Positions 23,678 through 34,784 are shown, counted from the stretch's first letter. The stretch is DNA of 64,000 bases from Bretschneidera sinensis (GCA_023935145.1 CM043697.1:49660001-49724000), one strand, 5' to 3'. The notes: a model not told the origin generated them from the letters alone. Made by a program: numbers and translations.

Positions 23678-24105
23678 TGCGGTACAAGTAACCAAAGAAC
23701 AAGGATAAAAGGAAAGAAAGGAAGAAATGAGAGAGAAACAAGCACAATCGGATAGAAAATTAACAGGTAGAAGGAGAAGAATAAAGATAAGGGAATAACT
23801 AGAGGAAATAGGAGGCAAAGGTGAAGAATTAGGGTAAGGGAAAGATAGGACAAGAGGGACAACAGATAATCAAAACTTAACAGTTTTATTTCATAATCAT
23901 AGTCTGCCTTAAAACCCTAATATGAGTGCTTTTATATAAGCACTGATCCTAAACATAATAGAAACCATAATAATAATAATTACTAAAATCTACACTTTCC
24001 TAAACTAAAATTCTACTATAAAAGCTTATTTACAAAATAACCCCACAAATAACCTAAGATCCAAGCGATCTTAAAATAGTACATAGTTCTTTTTCCCATT
24101 CTGCA
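23678..24105 (-). repeat. Right LTR of the decayed retrotransposon (empty MITE site)
   Basis: Direct repeat of 21670-22269 without the MITE, with TG...CA ends. In the minus orientation this would be the 5' LTR. Substitutions and small indels against the left copy are plentiful, so the insertion is old. No matching 5 bp target duplication was seen outside the pair. Confidence 0.68.
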
Positions 24106-25586
24106 TAAGTTAGAGCTCAAAGTTGGCCAAATTCTTTGACAAAATCAGTTTAGAATCTATCTTTTGCATCCAATAACATGTCAACTGCTCTACACTTGGG
24201 TGCTGAAATCATTGAGCTGCAACCAGGTGGCAGTGCCATAAATTACCTCGTGAGTTTACCAGTGAGCAAAGTTAATTGCATCTACATGGGGTGTACATTG
24301 TACAGTTCTGTTTTGAAAATCGAGTTGGAATTGAAGCTTACTAAATTGAGTTGTATTGAGATAGGCCTGGAGACATGAATTTTTGTCATGCTTTTGGCAT
24401 CTTCATGTATTAGGTTTTCGGTTTTCCAAGCTAATTAGCTAATTAAAAGCATTTTAGCATATTGTTACTGATTTTCCTTCTGTTCAGGTCAGTTGTGGTC
24501 TCTGGCATGGTGGTTGGTCGACAATCATGAAATAAGTTTGCGATATTGTTCCCAACCACCTGCACAAGTTCACCTCTCTTTTCTTCTTTTTAATCCCCAG
24601 TAGTGGTTTTTTTAATCCAAAAGTGTAAGTGAATAATGTATCTTAAAGAGACGTGTTTTAGGTTTACACACCTTTGTAATTGTCTGGTAGAAGTTTTTAG
24701 GTTGTACAAGAAGTGTTCATACTGAGTGGTTTATTAAAGGCTCTCTAGAATGAAGGATAGTAAAGCTGGAGAGCTTCTACAAAGGGTTAAATTTCTCGGT
24801 AGTGACTCTGATTAATGAGTTCAATGCAGCAAGGATGTATGATGTTATATTGACATTTGTCTTTTCCGGTTCACAGCCTGGCAGGTTTCCTCCGCATCCC
24901 CCGCCTTTTTTTTTTGTTTTTCTTCTTTTGGTGGAGAGAAACACCCAATTGAACACTGTACTGGATTCAAGCTGTGGTCATAATTATAGGAAGTTTAGCA
25001 GCATAACTATTCTTTCACTGCCTGATGATCGTGATTGAAGTTATACGCTTAAGAGTATGTTTCTTTTCCATTTTGTTGACTGCTATTTGTTTGTAGTCAA
25101 TCATCTTTAGGAGTTACCCCAATATGTAACCTCTTGATGTTGTCCCAATTAGCAAGCAGAAGGAGAATTTCTTGGAAATAACTTGTTTGCCTACTTTGTT
25201 TAGAATTTGCAGCAAGAGGCTGCCTTGCATGACTCCTGATGATGCTTTTACTTATGTTAACCATTAAAATTAAGTTGTCTTCTAACTTTTGCTGGTCTTA
25301 GTGTCCACACAATATATGAACTATGGAGCTATCTATACCCTAGAAATATATTGCTGCTGGATAGGCATTGAGCATTTCCATGGCATGCTCTCACTTGACA
25401 ACATTTTCTGGTGGATTCTCTGGATATATGTCTGTGTAGGTAGCTTTCTTTGGTTTTGTTTCAGTTGCAGGTAGGATGACAATGCTTGTTTCCTTTCATA
25501 TAGACCTTAATTTGCCAAGGCTCCTCTTCCCCTCATCGACCTTGCGTCTGTCCTCTGTACCATGTGATGGAAGACCTAGGCTGGGG
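24106..25586. other. No gene recognised
   Basis: The short + strand frames at 24178-24378 and 24802-25038 belong to no family I recognise, lack supporting splice context and are not called. Parts may belong to a former 3' UTR of the Bud32 locus. Confidence 0.45.
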
Positions 25587-25760
25587 AACCCCCAAAATAG
25601 CCACCCATTTCAGCTGCTCATCCCAACAATGTCACTCATTACAATGTCAAATATTGCTTTTTAAGGTTAAAATGGCCATTTATTAGTCATGATCTTACAG
25701 ACGTCATCCAATTATTAGTTCACTGGTGAGTCTCACAAATGGGTGGTTATTTTGGGGGTT
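25587..25760. mobile_element. Small MITE-like inverted-repeat element (174 bp)
   Basis: The left end aacccccaaaatagccaccc and the reverse complement of the right end aacccccaaaataaccaccc form terminal inverted repeats of about 24 bases with one or two mismatches. The core is non-coding. The target-site duplication is not evident, so the exact ends may be a few bases off. Confidence 0.65.
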
Positions 25761-27448
25761 TCTTTATCTTTGCTCGTGATGGAATGATGATTTCTCCATT
25801 GGTAAACATCAGTATCATTTGAAAATGATTCAAAGCAAGAACTACTTAATGTGACATGGATTTGACATGTTTTCTTTTGTAGGATTCCTTATAGGCGTGA
25901 TGGTAAAATATTTTGTAGCATCGTGTTAATTTTGGCAGCATATTTCTATTGTCATCTTCGTTTGTTCTAAATTGTACTTGTGTGGCCTGACGTAGGCTAC
26001 TCTACTCTTGAGGCTCTAAGAATATTCACAATTTCTCATCTGCCCATATCTATGGAAATTCCTCTGATTCAAGTTGCACAAACAATGTGTAGTAGAATAC
26101 CCAAAGCGCATATAATCACATGAACCCACTACTGAAACCCTCAACTTTCAAACGTAAAAATCAATATATTGCTAGGGAAAAAAAATACAAGAACAGAGAA
26201 GAAGAATGTTTGGCTGTAATGTCTGGAATGGGGCCTGTGTTTGATTGGGTTCAATTACTGGTGTAATGGTACATTTGCAAATCCGAGTCAGGCCATTCTG
26301 ATCAATTACGAGAAATAAGGAGGTTGTTCCAACCTTCTATCCAATGTCACCCATGTATGTAATTTGGGCTGTGGCCCAGTGGTTCCTTACATTCTCGGTC
26401 ATTTTTGTTTTATCAATAAAAGAAGCAAATAATAATTAAAATTAAAATAATTTTACAGTGCAAAATGTTAGCAGTAAAAATTCGATCCAGTATGACATCA
26501 GACATTTGATCCTGAGTTAAATAGTTTCGAGATAGCTTCACGGCAGATCAACTACGAACTTACACCGGAATTATTTATTCTTTATACATTTAATTATCTT
26601 ACATTAATTTTTTAAAATGAACCAAATCATTCAATTTTAATAGAAATTTTGTCAGCCCATTGAGAATAATCACTCCCAAAGTGAATGGGGGTAAAAAAAA
26701 CTTTATATTTGTTGTCTTACATACTGCTTACAAGAGTTTTCGTTAAGTGTCTGAATAAAAATTCTATCAAAATGAAGTGATTTAGTTGATTTTGAAAGTG
26801 CATGTGTTAAATTAAAAGTATATGGAGTAAAATAATTTCTTTTCAAATTAAAAAGTGTAAATTTATGATTTAGTTAAGAATGACATTAAGAAGGGTTTGG
26901 ATTGGATACCCTTCCCTTGCTACCAACATCCGAAATTTTTTTTACACATACCCGCCACTATACCCACAGGGTATATATACCCTTCTTACATCCCGATCCC
27001 TATCACGAGTAAGAAAACGTGTTGAATAATATGTATGTATTTTATTTAATGATAAAATATTTAAATATAAAAAATTGTCAGCATATTTCACATGTTCAAC
27101 CATAAATATCTCAAAAATTATAAAATAGCTAAATTAAAAGTTAAATAAAACAATACTCACTTCTAATAAAATAATGGAATATATATATTCACTAAAAAAA
27201 TTAATTAAAAATAAAAACATAATAATATGCAAGTATCTATAGGCTTGGATACCATCATTTCTGCACCCATTCGTACCCAACGGTTAATTTTAATTTTACA
27301 CTTAAAACCCGAGACAATGGAAAAAATGACCTCCAAAGTCCAAACTATCCCTTTAGATCGAAATTGGTTAAAATTGCAATCCCTAAATTTAGGCCTTCAA
27401 CAAACTGCACAGATGATTTTAATGGGACTAAAATGGAGTATATTTGCT
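25761..27448. other. Intergenic, no gene recognised
   Basis: AT-rich DNA upstream of STN1. The frame at 27227-27484 overlaps the presumed STN1 promoter and has no recognised homology. Confidence 0.5.
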
Positions 27449-27454
27449 TATAAG
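27449..27454 (+). promoter_or_regulatory. Weak TATA-like element of STN1
   Basis: TATAAG about 165 bases before the STN1 ATG, followed by a CT/CA-rich stretch suitable as a 5' leader. Assigned by position only. Confidence 0.3.
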
Positions 27455-27616
27455 AAGCTAAAGCGACCACCACACACAATTTAGGCCCTTTACACTTCCC
27501 TCCAAACCCGTCATCTTCCCCGTTCAAAACTCATCAGTCATCACCAAAGAGTAAGATTTCCATTCTCCAGTAAATAAAAATCACAAATAAGCCCAACCCT
27601 TTCTCTTTTTTCTCTG

Positions 27617-28114
27617 ATGGATCGATCACTTCACAACACACACGTGAAACTGCTCGCATTCGATCTCCTTTCTCTCACTCAAACCCCCTCTTCCTCCTCC
27701 TCAGACCCCATCTCCTTCTCTCGCAGAGGTACGCCCATCTCACGCGCAGAGACCGTGGGCACCATCACCTCACGCGATCTCAAGCCCAACAGATTCCTCA
27801 AGTTCACCGTCGATGACGGCACTGGTTGTGTTACCTGCGTCCTCTGGCTCAACCAGCGCTCCTCCCCTCACTTCTCCCGCCGCGACCTATCATCTGTTCG
27901 ATTGATTGCCCACGTTGCCAATCGATTCGCCGCCCAAATCAAGGTCGGGAAGTTGGCCAGGGTCCGCGGTAGGATCGCCGCTTATAGAGGTGCGCTGCAG
28001 ATTGCCGTCTCCGATGTTGTCATAGAGAGGGACCCTAACGCCGAGATCTTGCATTGGTTAGATTGTGTGAGGCTCGCGCGTAAGTGTTACGATCTTAATC
28101 CTTCTTGCAAGTAA
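27617..28114 (+). CDS. STN1: STN1, OB-fold subunit of the CST telomere complex
   Basis: STN1 binds single-stranded DNA and works with CTC1 and TEN1 in the CST complex, which protects telomere ends and supports lagging-strand fill-in by polymerase alpha-primase in the nucleus. The protein is 165 residues from a single exon, close to the roughly 160 residues of Arabidopsis STN1. The start MDRSLHNTHVKLLAFDLLSL is conserved in plant STN1 proteins. The OB fold spans about residues 45-145, with FLKFTVDDGTGCVTCVLWLN forming its core strands and GKLARVRGRIAAYRG the following strand. The end ...ILHWLDCVRLARKCYDL is also family-typical. Plant STN1 lacks the C-terminal winged-helix domains of yeast and animal forms, so the short length is normal. 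No disruption was seen. GC content is markedly higher than in the flanks, as expected for a conserved exon. Confidence 0.93.
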   Translation: MDRSLHNTHVKLLAFDLLSLTQTPSSSSSDPISFSRRGTPISRAETVGTITSRDLKPNRFLKFTVDDGTGCVTCVLWLNQRSSPHFSRRDLSSVRLIAHVANRFAAQIKVGKLARVRGRIAAYRGALQIAVSDVVIERDPNAEILHWLDCVRLARKCYDLNPSCK

Positions 28115-29537
28115 ATGTCGTGTTAATCCTTGTGGTGATTTCCAAGAAAATTTATTGATTGATTTTGTGCAGCGAACTTTGTGAATTTGATTTGTGTTTA
28201 TCAGATTATTTGTCGCTAATTTGCTACTATGAACTTTGTGATGGTTTGAATATGAATTTAGTGAAAATTTATGTTAAAAGATATTATTAAAGCTTAAAAA
28301 ACATGGATATAAAAGAAAGCTATCGAATATTGAGCGACAATTAGATTTAAGAGCCTCGAAGCTTGTTGGCTCCTAAATGGTTCCCATAGAAGTACATATT
28401 GACACTTTCTCTTCCGCCAATCGAATTATCTGCATAATTGGAAGAACAGTTTTATGCATCAATGAGATTAAGCAATGAAAAAGAAATACCCTGTAATGCT
28501 GTTAGTTTGACACCCGTATTTAGAACCTAGAAATAGCTTCAAGCATGTTATGGTTACGAAGAAAAGGTGAATTGAGGCAATGTAGCATGCCAAATTAGAG
28601 CTGTATGTTAGGTGTTGACGAATCACGATAACTAATAGAAGGGGTAGGCATATAAATTAGTAAGTGGTGTTGGCTGCAATAATTGAGTTCAGTCATGTGG
28701 GGAACCTAGGAATTTGGAATCAATTCGTCTCTCATTGCCCATCCAAACTTCTAGGCATTTATATCTAAGCATTTGACAGATACTTTGTTGTTAGATAGTT
28801 TAACATAGGAACTGCTAATTTGATTTTCCATAATCAGCCTAATTATCAATACTGGCAGGTGAAATTTGAGTAGATGTAATTTAATTTTCGACTTGGTGCT
28901 TGTTAATGACGGAGGTGGGTTAGACATGTTTCAGATCAATTTAGACTAAAGATGAAATAGTAGAATAAAAAAGCTTCATCAAGTAAATGAGAACTAACTA
29001 ACTAGCCCTTAAATGTGCTTTCCTTCCCAGTAAATTGGTTGAATTCTTTTAGCTACCTATCTACCCCTATTCTTCCTTGGGGATGAAAGTTATAAAAAAA
29101 ATCATCAAATTAATGTTCATAAAGAAAACATTTTAGGTTATCAAAAAAAAATTAAAGAAAACATTTTAGAGGGCATACCACGACTCTAGTGACTTTGTGA
29201 ATTACTCGGATTTAGTCTTAATTTGCCAAATCATTTCCTACAGACTTGTTAAGGAGGGAGTGTTCTGAAGTTTCTTTGTTTGGCTTGATTTACTAACATG
29301 TTGCTATTCTTTTTCAGTTAAAAGACATGTTTATTTAAGACATAGCTGATGGTTAATGGATTCTTTTGGGATTATGTTAAAAAGAGAATTTGACCCTTAA
29401 ACTAATACTCGTAAATGTTCTATGCAAACTGAGAGGTTTGAGGGATGCTTTCATCGTCATTTTGTCTTATGAAAAGATCTGAGTTTGGCCACGGTCCCTG
29501 TTGCGTCTTCTGTTTCCAACATATTTAACATGACAAA
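28115..29537. other. STN1 3' region and intergenic DNA
   Basis: The first part is the likely 3' UTR. No further gene, RNA or paired repeat was recognised before the foldback at 29538. Confidence 0.5.
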
Positions 29538-29603
29538 GGTGCCGTTTGGGAGAGATTTAAGCAAAGCTTAAACCAACTTGTTTAAATCTCTCCCAATGGC
29601 GCC
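29538..29603. repeat. 66 bp foldback
   Basis: The arms ggtgccgtttgggagagatt and, reverse-complemented, ggcgccattgggagagattt pair with few mismatches over about 27 bases around a short loop. The GGTGCCGTTTGG end resembles termini of plant hAT-like MITEs, so this may be a minimal foldback relic. It lies 100 bp from the Tat element's left target duplication. Confidence 0.6.
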
Positions 29604-29698
29604 AATAACTACCATTGGAAAAAATATTTTGATCATTCAGCTTGTAGTGTCAACTACAATATGATGTCCTGATATGGTTAAATATGGAGTTATTGTTA

Positions 29699-29703
29699 CT
29701 GAG
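29699..29703. repeat. Target-site duplication, left copy (Tat element)
   Basis: ctgag directly precedes the left LTR and is repeated at 45445-45449 directly after the right LTR. A 5 bp duplication is the expected integrase signature. Confidence 0.88.
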
Positions 29704-30247
29704 TGTTGATGCCAAGAAACGGTTGGTACTGACGTGGCCTAGGTGAGGACGTGGCCTGGGAGCGGACGTGGCTTTGGTGAGGACGTAGCCTGGGTGAGGA
29801 CGTGGCCTGGCCCTGCACAAGTAACAAAGGGAACTAAAGGCCCTCGGAAGGAGGGGAGGGGGAGACCTCCGAGGGCGCTCCGATGCTTAAGTTAGCAACG
29901 ATTCAAAGGAGAAGCCGAGGGTTCAAAAGAAGCCGAGAGCTTAAGTATAAGTGCAGGTGTGTATGAATGAATCCTCGGTGAAGTCCATACCTTGACCTTT
30001 TTATAGTCGTCTGCCAGTGGGGAGGACATGATTACAATCTCATGAGGAGGGGCGCTGTAGGGCTAGGCAGTTGTAGGGTAGATCCAGGCGCAGGGTTTTC
30101 GGGCCATCCCTTATGGGATTGGAGATTTTGCTGGGCCTGGACCACTCTGGTGGGTCTGATGCTTATTCGGCCTGGAGCTTGTTAGGGCCAGAGTTGGTCT
30201 GTTGGGCCTGAAGCTCGTAAGGACCGAAATATTCTTGGACTATATCA
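29704..30247 (-). repeat. Left LTR (3' LTR of the Tat element)
   Basis: 544 bp, TGTTGATGCC...ATATCA. It is very similar to 44921-45444 but carries five instead of three units of a 17 bp minisatellite (29731-29812) and lacks a GC-rich insertion seen in the other copy. The minus-strand TATA motif ctataaaaagg lies near 29997-30007. Confidence 0.92.
29731..29812. repeat. 17 bp minisatellite in the left LTR, about 5 units
   Basis: Units of the type gacgtggcctgggtgag repeat four times at exactly 17 base spacing, plus a partial fifth. The right LTR holds two full units and a partial third at 44948-44995. The 34 base difference equals two units. Confidence 0.88.
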
Positions 30248-30265
30248 CAGGTCTTCCACTTTCTC
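30248..30265 (-). other. Polypurine-like tract of the Tat element
   Basis: On the minus strand this reads gagaaagtggaagacctg, purine-rich and directly adjoining the 3' LTR. This is the position where plus-strand DNA synthesis is primed. Confidence 0.55.
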
Positions 30266-30518
30266 GGGTACATTTATGTGCTTGAGGAAGTTATTTGTTG
30301 GGACGGGCTTTTAATCGAACCCAACATGTGCGTGGGAGCCGGGCTATTACTGCTTGGGAGAGCGAAGGGACATCTTGAGCAGTTAGGTGTTTGGACGGTT
30401 GTCCTTGGCAATTGGAGCGTTATTCTCGGGAAGTGAAAAGTCGCCTAGAGAAGCGAAACGTCTCCTCTTTTTCCGTTTTCTGCATTTATTCCCCTTCGTT
30501 GAGCGTGTTTTCCTTTCT

Positions 30519-30526
30519 TATAAATA
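30519..30526 (+). promoter_or_regulatory. TATA box on the + strand inside the Tat element
   Basis: TATAAATA followed by agagg, preceded by a CT-rich stretch; a strong plant TATA consensus. It faces opposite to the element's own genes. An AATAAA signal follows 660 bases downstream (31187-31192), so a short antisense transcription unit is possible. The frames between (such as 30623-30865, with an internal FQIPSG duplication) are not recognised. Confidence 0.45.
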
Positions 30527-31186
30527 GAGGTCTCTGACACCTTTTGTTTTAAGCAAAATCGACTTCAGTTTCTGAAGAGCTTGAGAGGGAGACACCACTT
30601 TCTGATAGAATAGTCGAGGGTAATGATCCCAGAGAGGGAGGGAGGTTATCAGTCTCTTGAGGGTTTTATGAGAGCCAAAGAGGAAGATAAGGCTACCCTG
30701 GAGGAGGATCGTGGTTCGACGACCAGAGTTTTTCCCCTAATTTCAAATGGGGGTCAGGACCTCTTTCAGATTCCGAGTGGAGGCAAGAACCTTTTCCAAA
30801 TTCCGAGTGGATCTGGGAGGGTTCTTTGCGCAAAAAGCTCATTGGTTATGTGGAACTTAGCTTGAAGAGGGATACGACCAGCCTTGGAAGAATACAACTG
30901 ATTTTGTCAGGGGGGCTGTGTCTCTCGCTGGTGGGTTCTTCTCTCGCTGGTGGGTTCTTCTACCCCCTAAGCTTATTGGAAACGAAGAAAAAGAGGGGGG
31001 AGGGGCTTGCTCCTGGTCCTTAGAAGTTGAGAGTAAGGCGCAGCCGTTCCTCTGGTGGCAGCAATATAAGGGGGCGACGGCAGCCCCTTCTTTTCCTAGG
31101 GCTACTATCTTCTTCTTTGTACTTTGAGGCCGTTAGGGTCCTCTTTTACTTGTACTTCGAGGTCGTTAGTTGTAACCTTTTGAATT
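30527..31186 (+). other. Possible antisense transcribed unit, coding potential unclear
   Basis: Lies between a good TATA box and a polyadenylation-like AATAAA, both on the + strand. Three overlapping short frames exist, none convincing. It could instead be a leader exon of the antisense ORF further right. Confidence 0.3.
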
Positions 31187-31192
31187 AATAAA
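31187..31192 (+). terminator. Polyadenylation-like signal
   Basis: AATAAA within the T-rich context gaattaataaaatattat, downstream of the + strand TATA box at 30519. Confidence 0.35.
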
Positions 31193-31380
31193 ATATTATT
31201 TATTTCAATCTTTGTCTTCACACAATATTCTTTCTTTTTATACTTGCGTGAATGAATGTATGCTGGTTTTATCGAGCCAAGTCCGACAGAAGTTTCTAAG
31301 TCTCATTCGAGGGGTAGCCTTGGGAGGGCATTCTCGAAGCGCCCGAACCTTAGAAATGAGGCCGTGTATTTATATCAAGT

Positions 31381-32082
31381 TCACATGTTCGGACTTTGGG
31401 AGAATGGCCGAGCGTATGCAACTCATACGCTCGGATTTTTTGGAGAATGGCCGAGCGTAAGCATCGCAGCTCATACACTCAGACTTTTTGGAGAATGGTC
31501 GAGCGTATGCAACGCAGCTCATACGCTCGGATTTTTGGAGAATGGCCGAGCGTGAGAGGCTAAGCTCATATGCTTTGACTTTTTGAAGAATGGCCCTAGC
31601 GTAAGCATCACAGCTCATACGCTCGGACTTGTTGGAGAATGGCCGAGCGTATGCAACATAGCTCATACGCTCGGACTTTTTGGAGAATGGCCGAGCGTAA
31701 GCATCACAGCTCATATGCTCGGTCTTTTTGAAGAACGGCCGAGCATAAGAGGCTAAGCTTATACCCTCGGACTTTTTGGAGAATAACCGAGCGTAAGCAT
31801 CACAGCTCATACGCTCGGACTTTTTGGAGAATGGCCGAGCGTAAGCATCACAGCTCATACGCTCGGTCTTTTTGGAGAACGACCGAGCGTAAGAGGCTAA
31901 ACTCATACACTCGGACTTTTTGGAGAATGGCCGAGCGTAAGCAACGCAGCTCATACACTCGAACTTTTTGGAAAATGGTCGAGCGTATGCAACGCAGCTC
32001 ATATGCTCAGACTTTTTGGAGAATGACCGAGCGTAAGCATTACAGCTCATGCGCTCGGAATTTTTGGAGAATGGCACCGAGC
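31381..32082. repeat. Tandem array of 15 hairpin-forming units of about 48 bp
   Basis: About 15 imperfect copies, each built as acgctcgg, a T-rich spacer, ggagaatgg, ccgagcgt and a linker such as aagcatcacagctcat. The acgctcgg/ccgagcgt pair is an 8 base inverted repeat, so every unit can fold into a stem-loop. The linker comes in two main forms (aagcatcacag and gagaggctaag), hinting at higher-order variation. Because 48 is a multiple of three, the minus strand stays open for 235 codons with a 16-residue repeat (MSCDAYARPFSKKSER type). The array lies between integrase and the 3' LTR of the Tat element. Hypervariable tandem repeats in this region are known for that lineage. Confidence 0.93.
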
Positions 32083-32295
32083 TTCTGAGTCTACCCCGGG
32101 CCCACTAGGTTCACCCTACTTTAGGCGTGACAAACGATGGCGGCTGTCAGGAAATAGTGGCAGATAGGTTACAGCCAAAGGTATATTTTAATGACAACTG
32201 GCACTTTGGAGACCGAAAATGATGCCTGGGGAACAGTAGTGGGCGCGACTTTTCGTCTAACACGTGGATTGAGGCTTCTCGTTCTTGCTGCAAAA

Positions 32296-32302
32296 GTTTC
32301 TA
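32296..32302 (+). promoter_or_regulatory. Possible TATA-like site for the antisense ORF
   Basis: A TATATTA-like string in tttctatattagtaggtt, about 135 bases before the putative antisense ORF ATG at 32437. The evidence is weak and positional. Confidence 0.25.
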
Positions 32303-33752
32303 TATTAGTAGGTTTCCCATTCCTTCAATCTTTACTCTGCATTTTCTTGAGAGTTCATAGTTTCTTTAGTTAAGAATAGTTGGAGAGCGCTCGGAGTTTT
32401 TAGAGGTCTTTTTTCGAAAACCTGCTGGTGAGCCTTATGTCTAATAGTGAAGTTAGTAGGGTTTTGTCGAGATAGCTGGAGGAGGTAACGAGCTCCTCTT
32501 CTAGTGACGAGACTTCGTCACAGGAGACCCCTTCTAGGGGCGGGGAATTGGCCCTCGTTCCTTATACCACAGAGGAAGGACGAGGGGATGGAGAAAAGGG
32601 GTCTTCTAGAGAGGGGGATATACAGGCCTCGATGTTAGTTAGGGATGGTGCCATAGACACGGAGAGGGAGGAATGGACGTTTGAAGCGAACTTTATTCCG
32701 AGTGTAGTGGGAGAGGTTCAACTCGTGGGGTTGAGGTTGAAATACAGAATCCCCATGGAGTTTGGGATGAGGGCACCGGAGGGTGGAGAGAGGGCAAGCG
32801 ATGCTCTTTCGGAGCATCCGTTTTTTAGCTCTGTGTCTATGAGCATCAGCTAAAGGAGGGGCTTAGGTTCCCTCTCCACCCATTCTTTTGCTCAGTGCTT
32901 AGATACTTTGGTCTAGCACTGAGTCAATTAGTCCCCAACTCCATCAGATTGATCCTGGCATTCATTGCGGTATGTCAAGAGGTGGGAGGGAGTTTGAACA
33001 TCGGTTTGTTCAAAGCTCATTTCCAAATAGCCCACCTCAGGCGTACTGGGTGGGTCATTGTGAGCTCGAGGAGGCGGATGAGGGTGCTGAAGGACAAGCC
33101 CTCCTCCATAAAGAGGTGAAATGGGGCTTTTTTCTTCATACGGAGTGTTGGGAGCTTTGATGTCCCCCTTGTGTGGAGTTTGGAGTGTGTTGGCAAATGC
33201 AAGAAGTCGCACCTCCTGCACCGAGAGCAGGAGACGTTGAAGGCTATGCTGGCCGCGCCTTTAGATGCTGAGGTGCTTGGAGATAATGATGAGCTCCACA
33301 GGCGCTGCCTTTGCCCTCCTAGCCTTCCGCCGAACACCGAGCACGGTAGCTTTTGATCTTCTGTTTTTTTAGCAATTTCGATATTTTTCCCAAGTTACTA
33401 ACGTTTGCTCTCTGCGCAGATATGGAGGCTTCTTCACAGGCTATGGAGAGGGCCAGGCGCAAGGCCAATGAGAGAAAGAGGGCTGCTGAGGGAGGCGCTT
33501 CGACGCAGGAGCATGGGAAGAAGGTCAGGGCTTCATCCCCGGGTCATACACCGAAGGCTAGCTGTCCAAAGTCTGCGGCTTCAGAGGAAGCGGCAGTACC
33601 TGCGGGGTCTTCTACGCCCACTCCCCCTCCTGCCCAGTCTTGGCCCAAGGTAGAGTCTGGGGTGGCCACCCCTTTTATACCGCACTGGACGCTGAAAGTG
33701 GATGACTCAGTGTTTGCGCATCCAAGGGTCGCCCGCGAACACCTTGTGAGGG

Positions 33753-33757
33753 GAATC
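33753..33757. repeat. Target-site duplication, left copy (nested gypsy element)
   Basis: gaatc occurs immediately before the 5' LTR and again at 38563-38567 immediately after the 3' LTR. Removing one copy plus the element keeps the host ORF in frame. Confidence 0.92.
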
Positions 33758-34782
33758 TGATGAGGACACGACTAACAAATGGGAGGCAGATCCTATTCAA
33801 GTTCCAATTGGTCAAGTTACAAGGGTCCGAGCTAAACGATTTATTCAAGTTCCAATTGGTCCAGTTATAAGGGCTCGAGCTAAACGGTTCAAGAAAACTC
33901 TCAATTGGCTTATTCAATATATTTGGGCTAAGAACCATCTTTGGGGGCCCAAGGATAATGCTATACATGATCCACAAGGATGGGTTTCCACGATCCAATG
34001 GAACTTTCACTTTGGAATTTCGGGTTGACCCGACAACCAGAATTAAAATGATCATACTTTCTTGTTCGCAACTCCAAATGGGCTGAAACTTATTAGGATG
34101 GAAAGATGACGTCTTGAACTTCAATTTTGACCTAAGAAAGTTTCAAAAAGGATATCGTTTGGGCCTGGTATGATGGGCCGAAATCCAGTAGGTTGTTGCA
34201 TCCGAATCTACATTGGGTTTGCACATTTTCTTAATTGTTTCCTTCTAAATTTAATTGTTGCATTATAAGGCTTGCATGCCAAGTTAGGTACTTTCCTTAT
34301 TTGAATTTTAAGTTACCAAAATTCTATTTAGGTTTATTTCCTATTTCGTAGTTTCTTATTCCTACCAGAATTCTGTTTAGGTTTATTTCTTATTTTTTAG
34401 TTTTCCTTTTTCTATTTGGTTACGAATTCTCATGTATTTAAATAGCCATCGGCTTTTGGAATAAGACAATTCAGATTTGATTCATACTTTCGGAGAGAAA
34501 TTTTTCTTTGGTTCTTTTGGAACTTCTGAACTTATCGGAGTTTCCGTGGCGTTCATCTTCGACTTATCAATCAATCCTTCCATAATTGATTGTGGTGTCT
34601 TCATTATACCAAGGTTCTTACTTCGATATAAGCAACGGGTCGCGGTCTCAGTCTTCATTATACCAAGGTTTTTGCTTCAATATAAGCAACAGGTTGCGGT
34701 CTCACATAAATCTGCTTCTAGACGATCTTGGAGGTCTTCTTGATCTATAAATGTCTTAATTCTTGACGTGGATTATATATCA
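33758..34782 (+). repeat. 5' LTR of the nested gypsy element
   Basis: 1025 bp, TGATGAGGACACG...ATATATCA. Contains a TATA-like tatttaaatagcc at about 34434-34446 and an internal repeat of the string accaaggttctt. Confidence 0.92.
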
Positions 34783-34784
34783 GT

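Noticed and set aside
24178..24378. 66-codon + strand frame just right of the decayed LTR pair
   Set aside because: Could not be linked to any family or transcript structure; short enough to arise by chance.
31370..32077. 235-codon minus-strand ORF as a protein-coding gene
   Set aside because: It is produced entirely by the 48 bp tandem repeat. No independent evidence for a protein was seen, so it is reported only as a property of the array.
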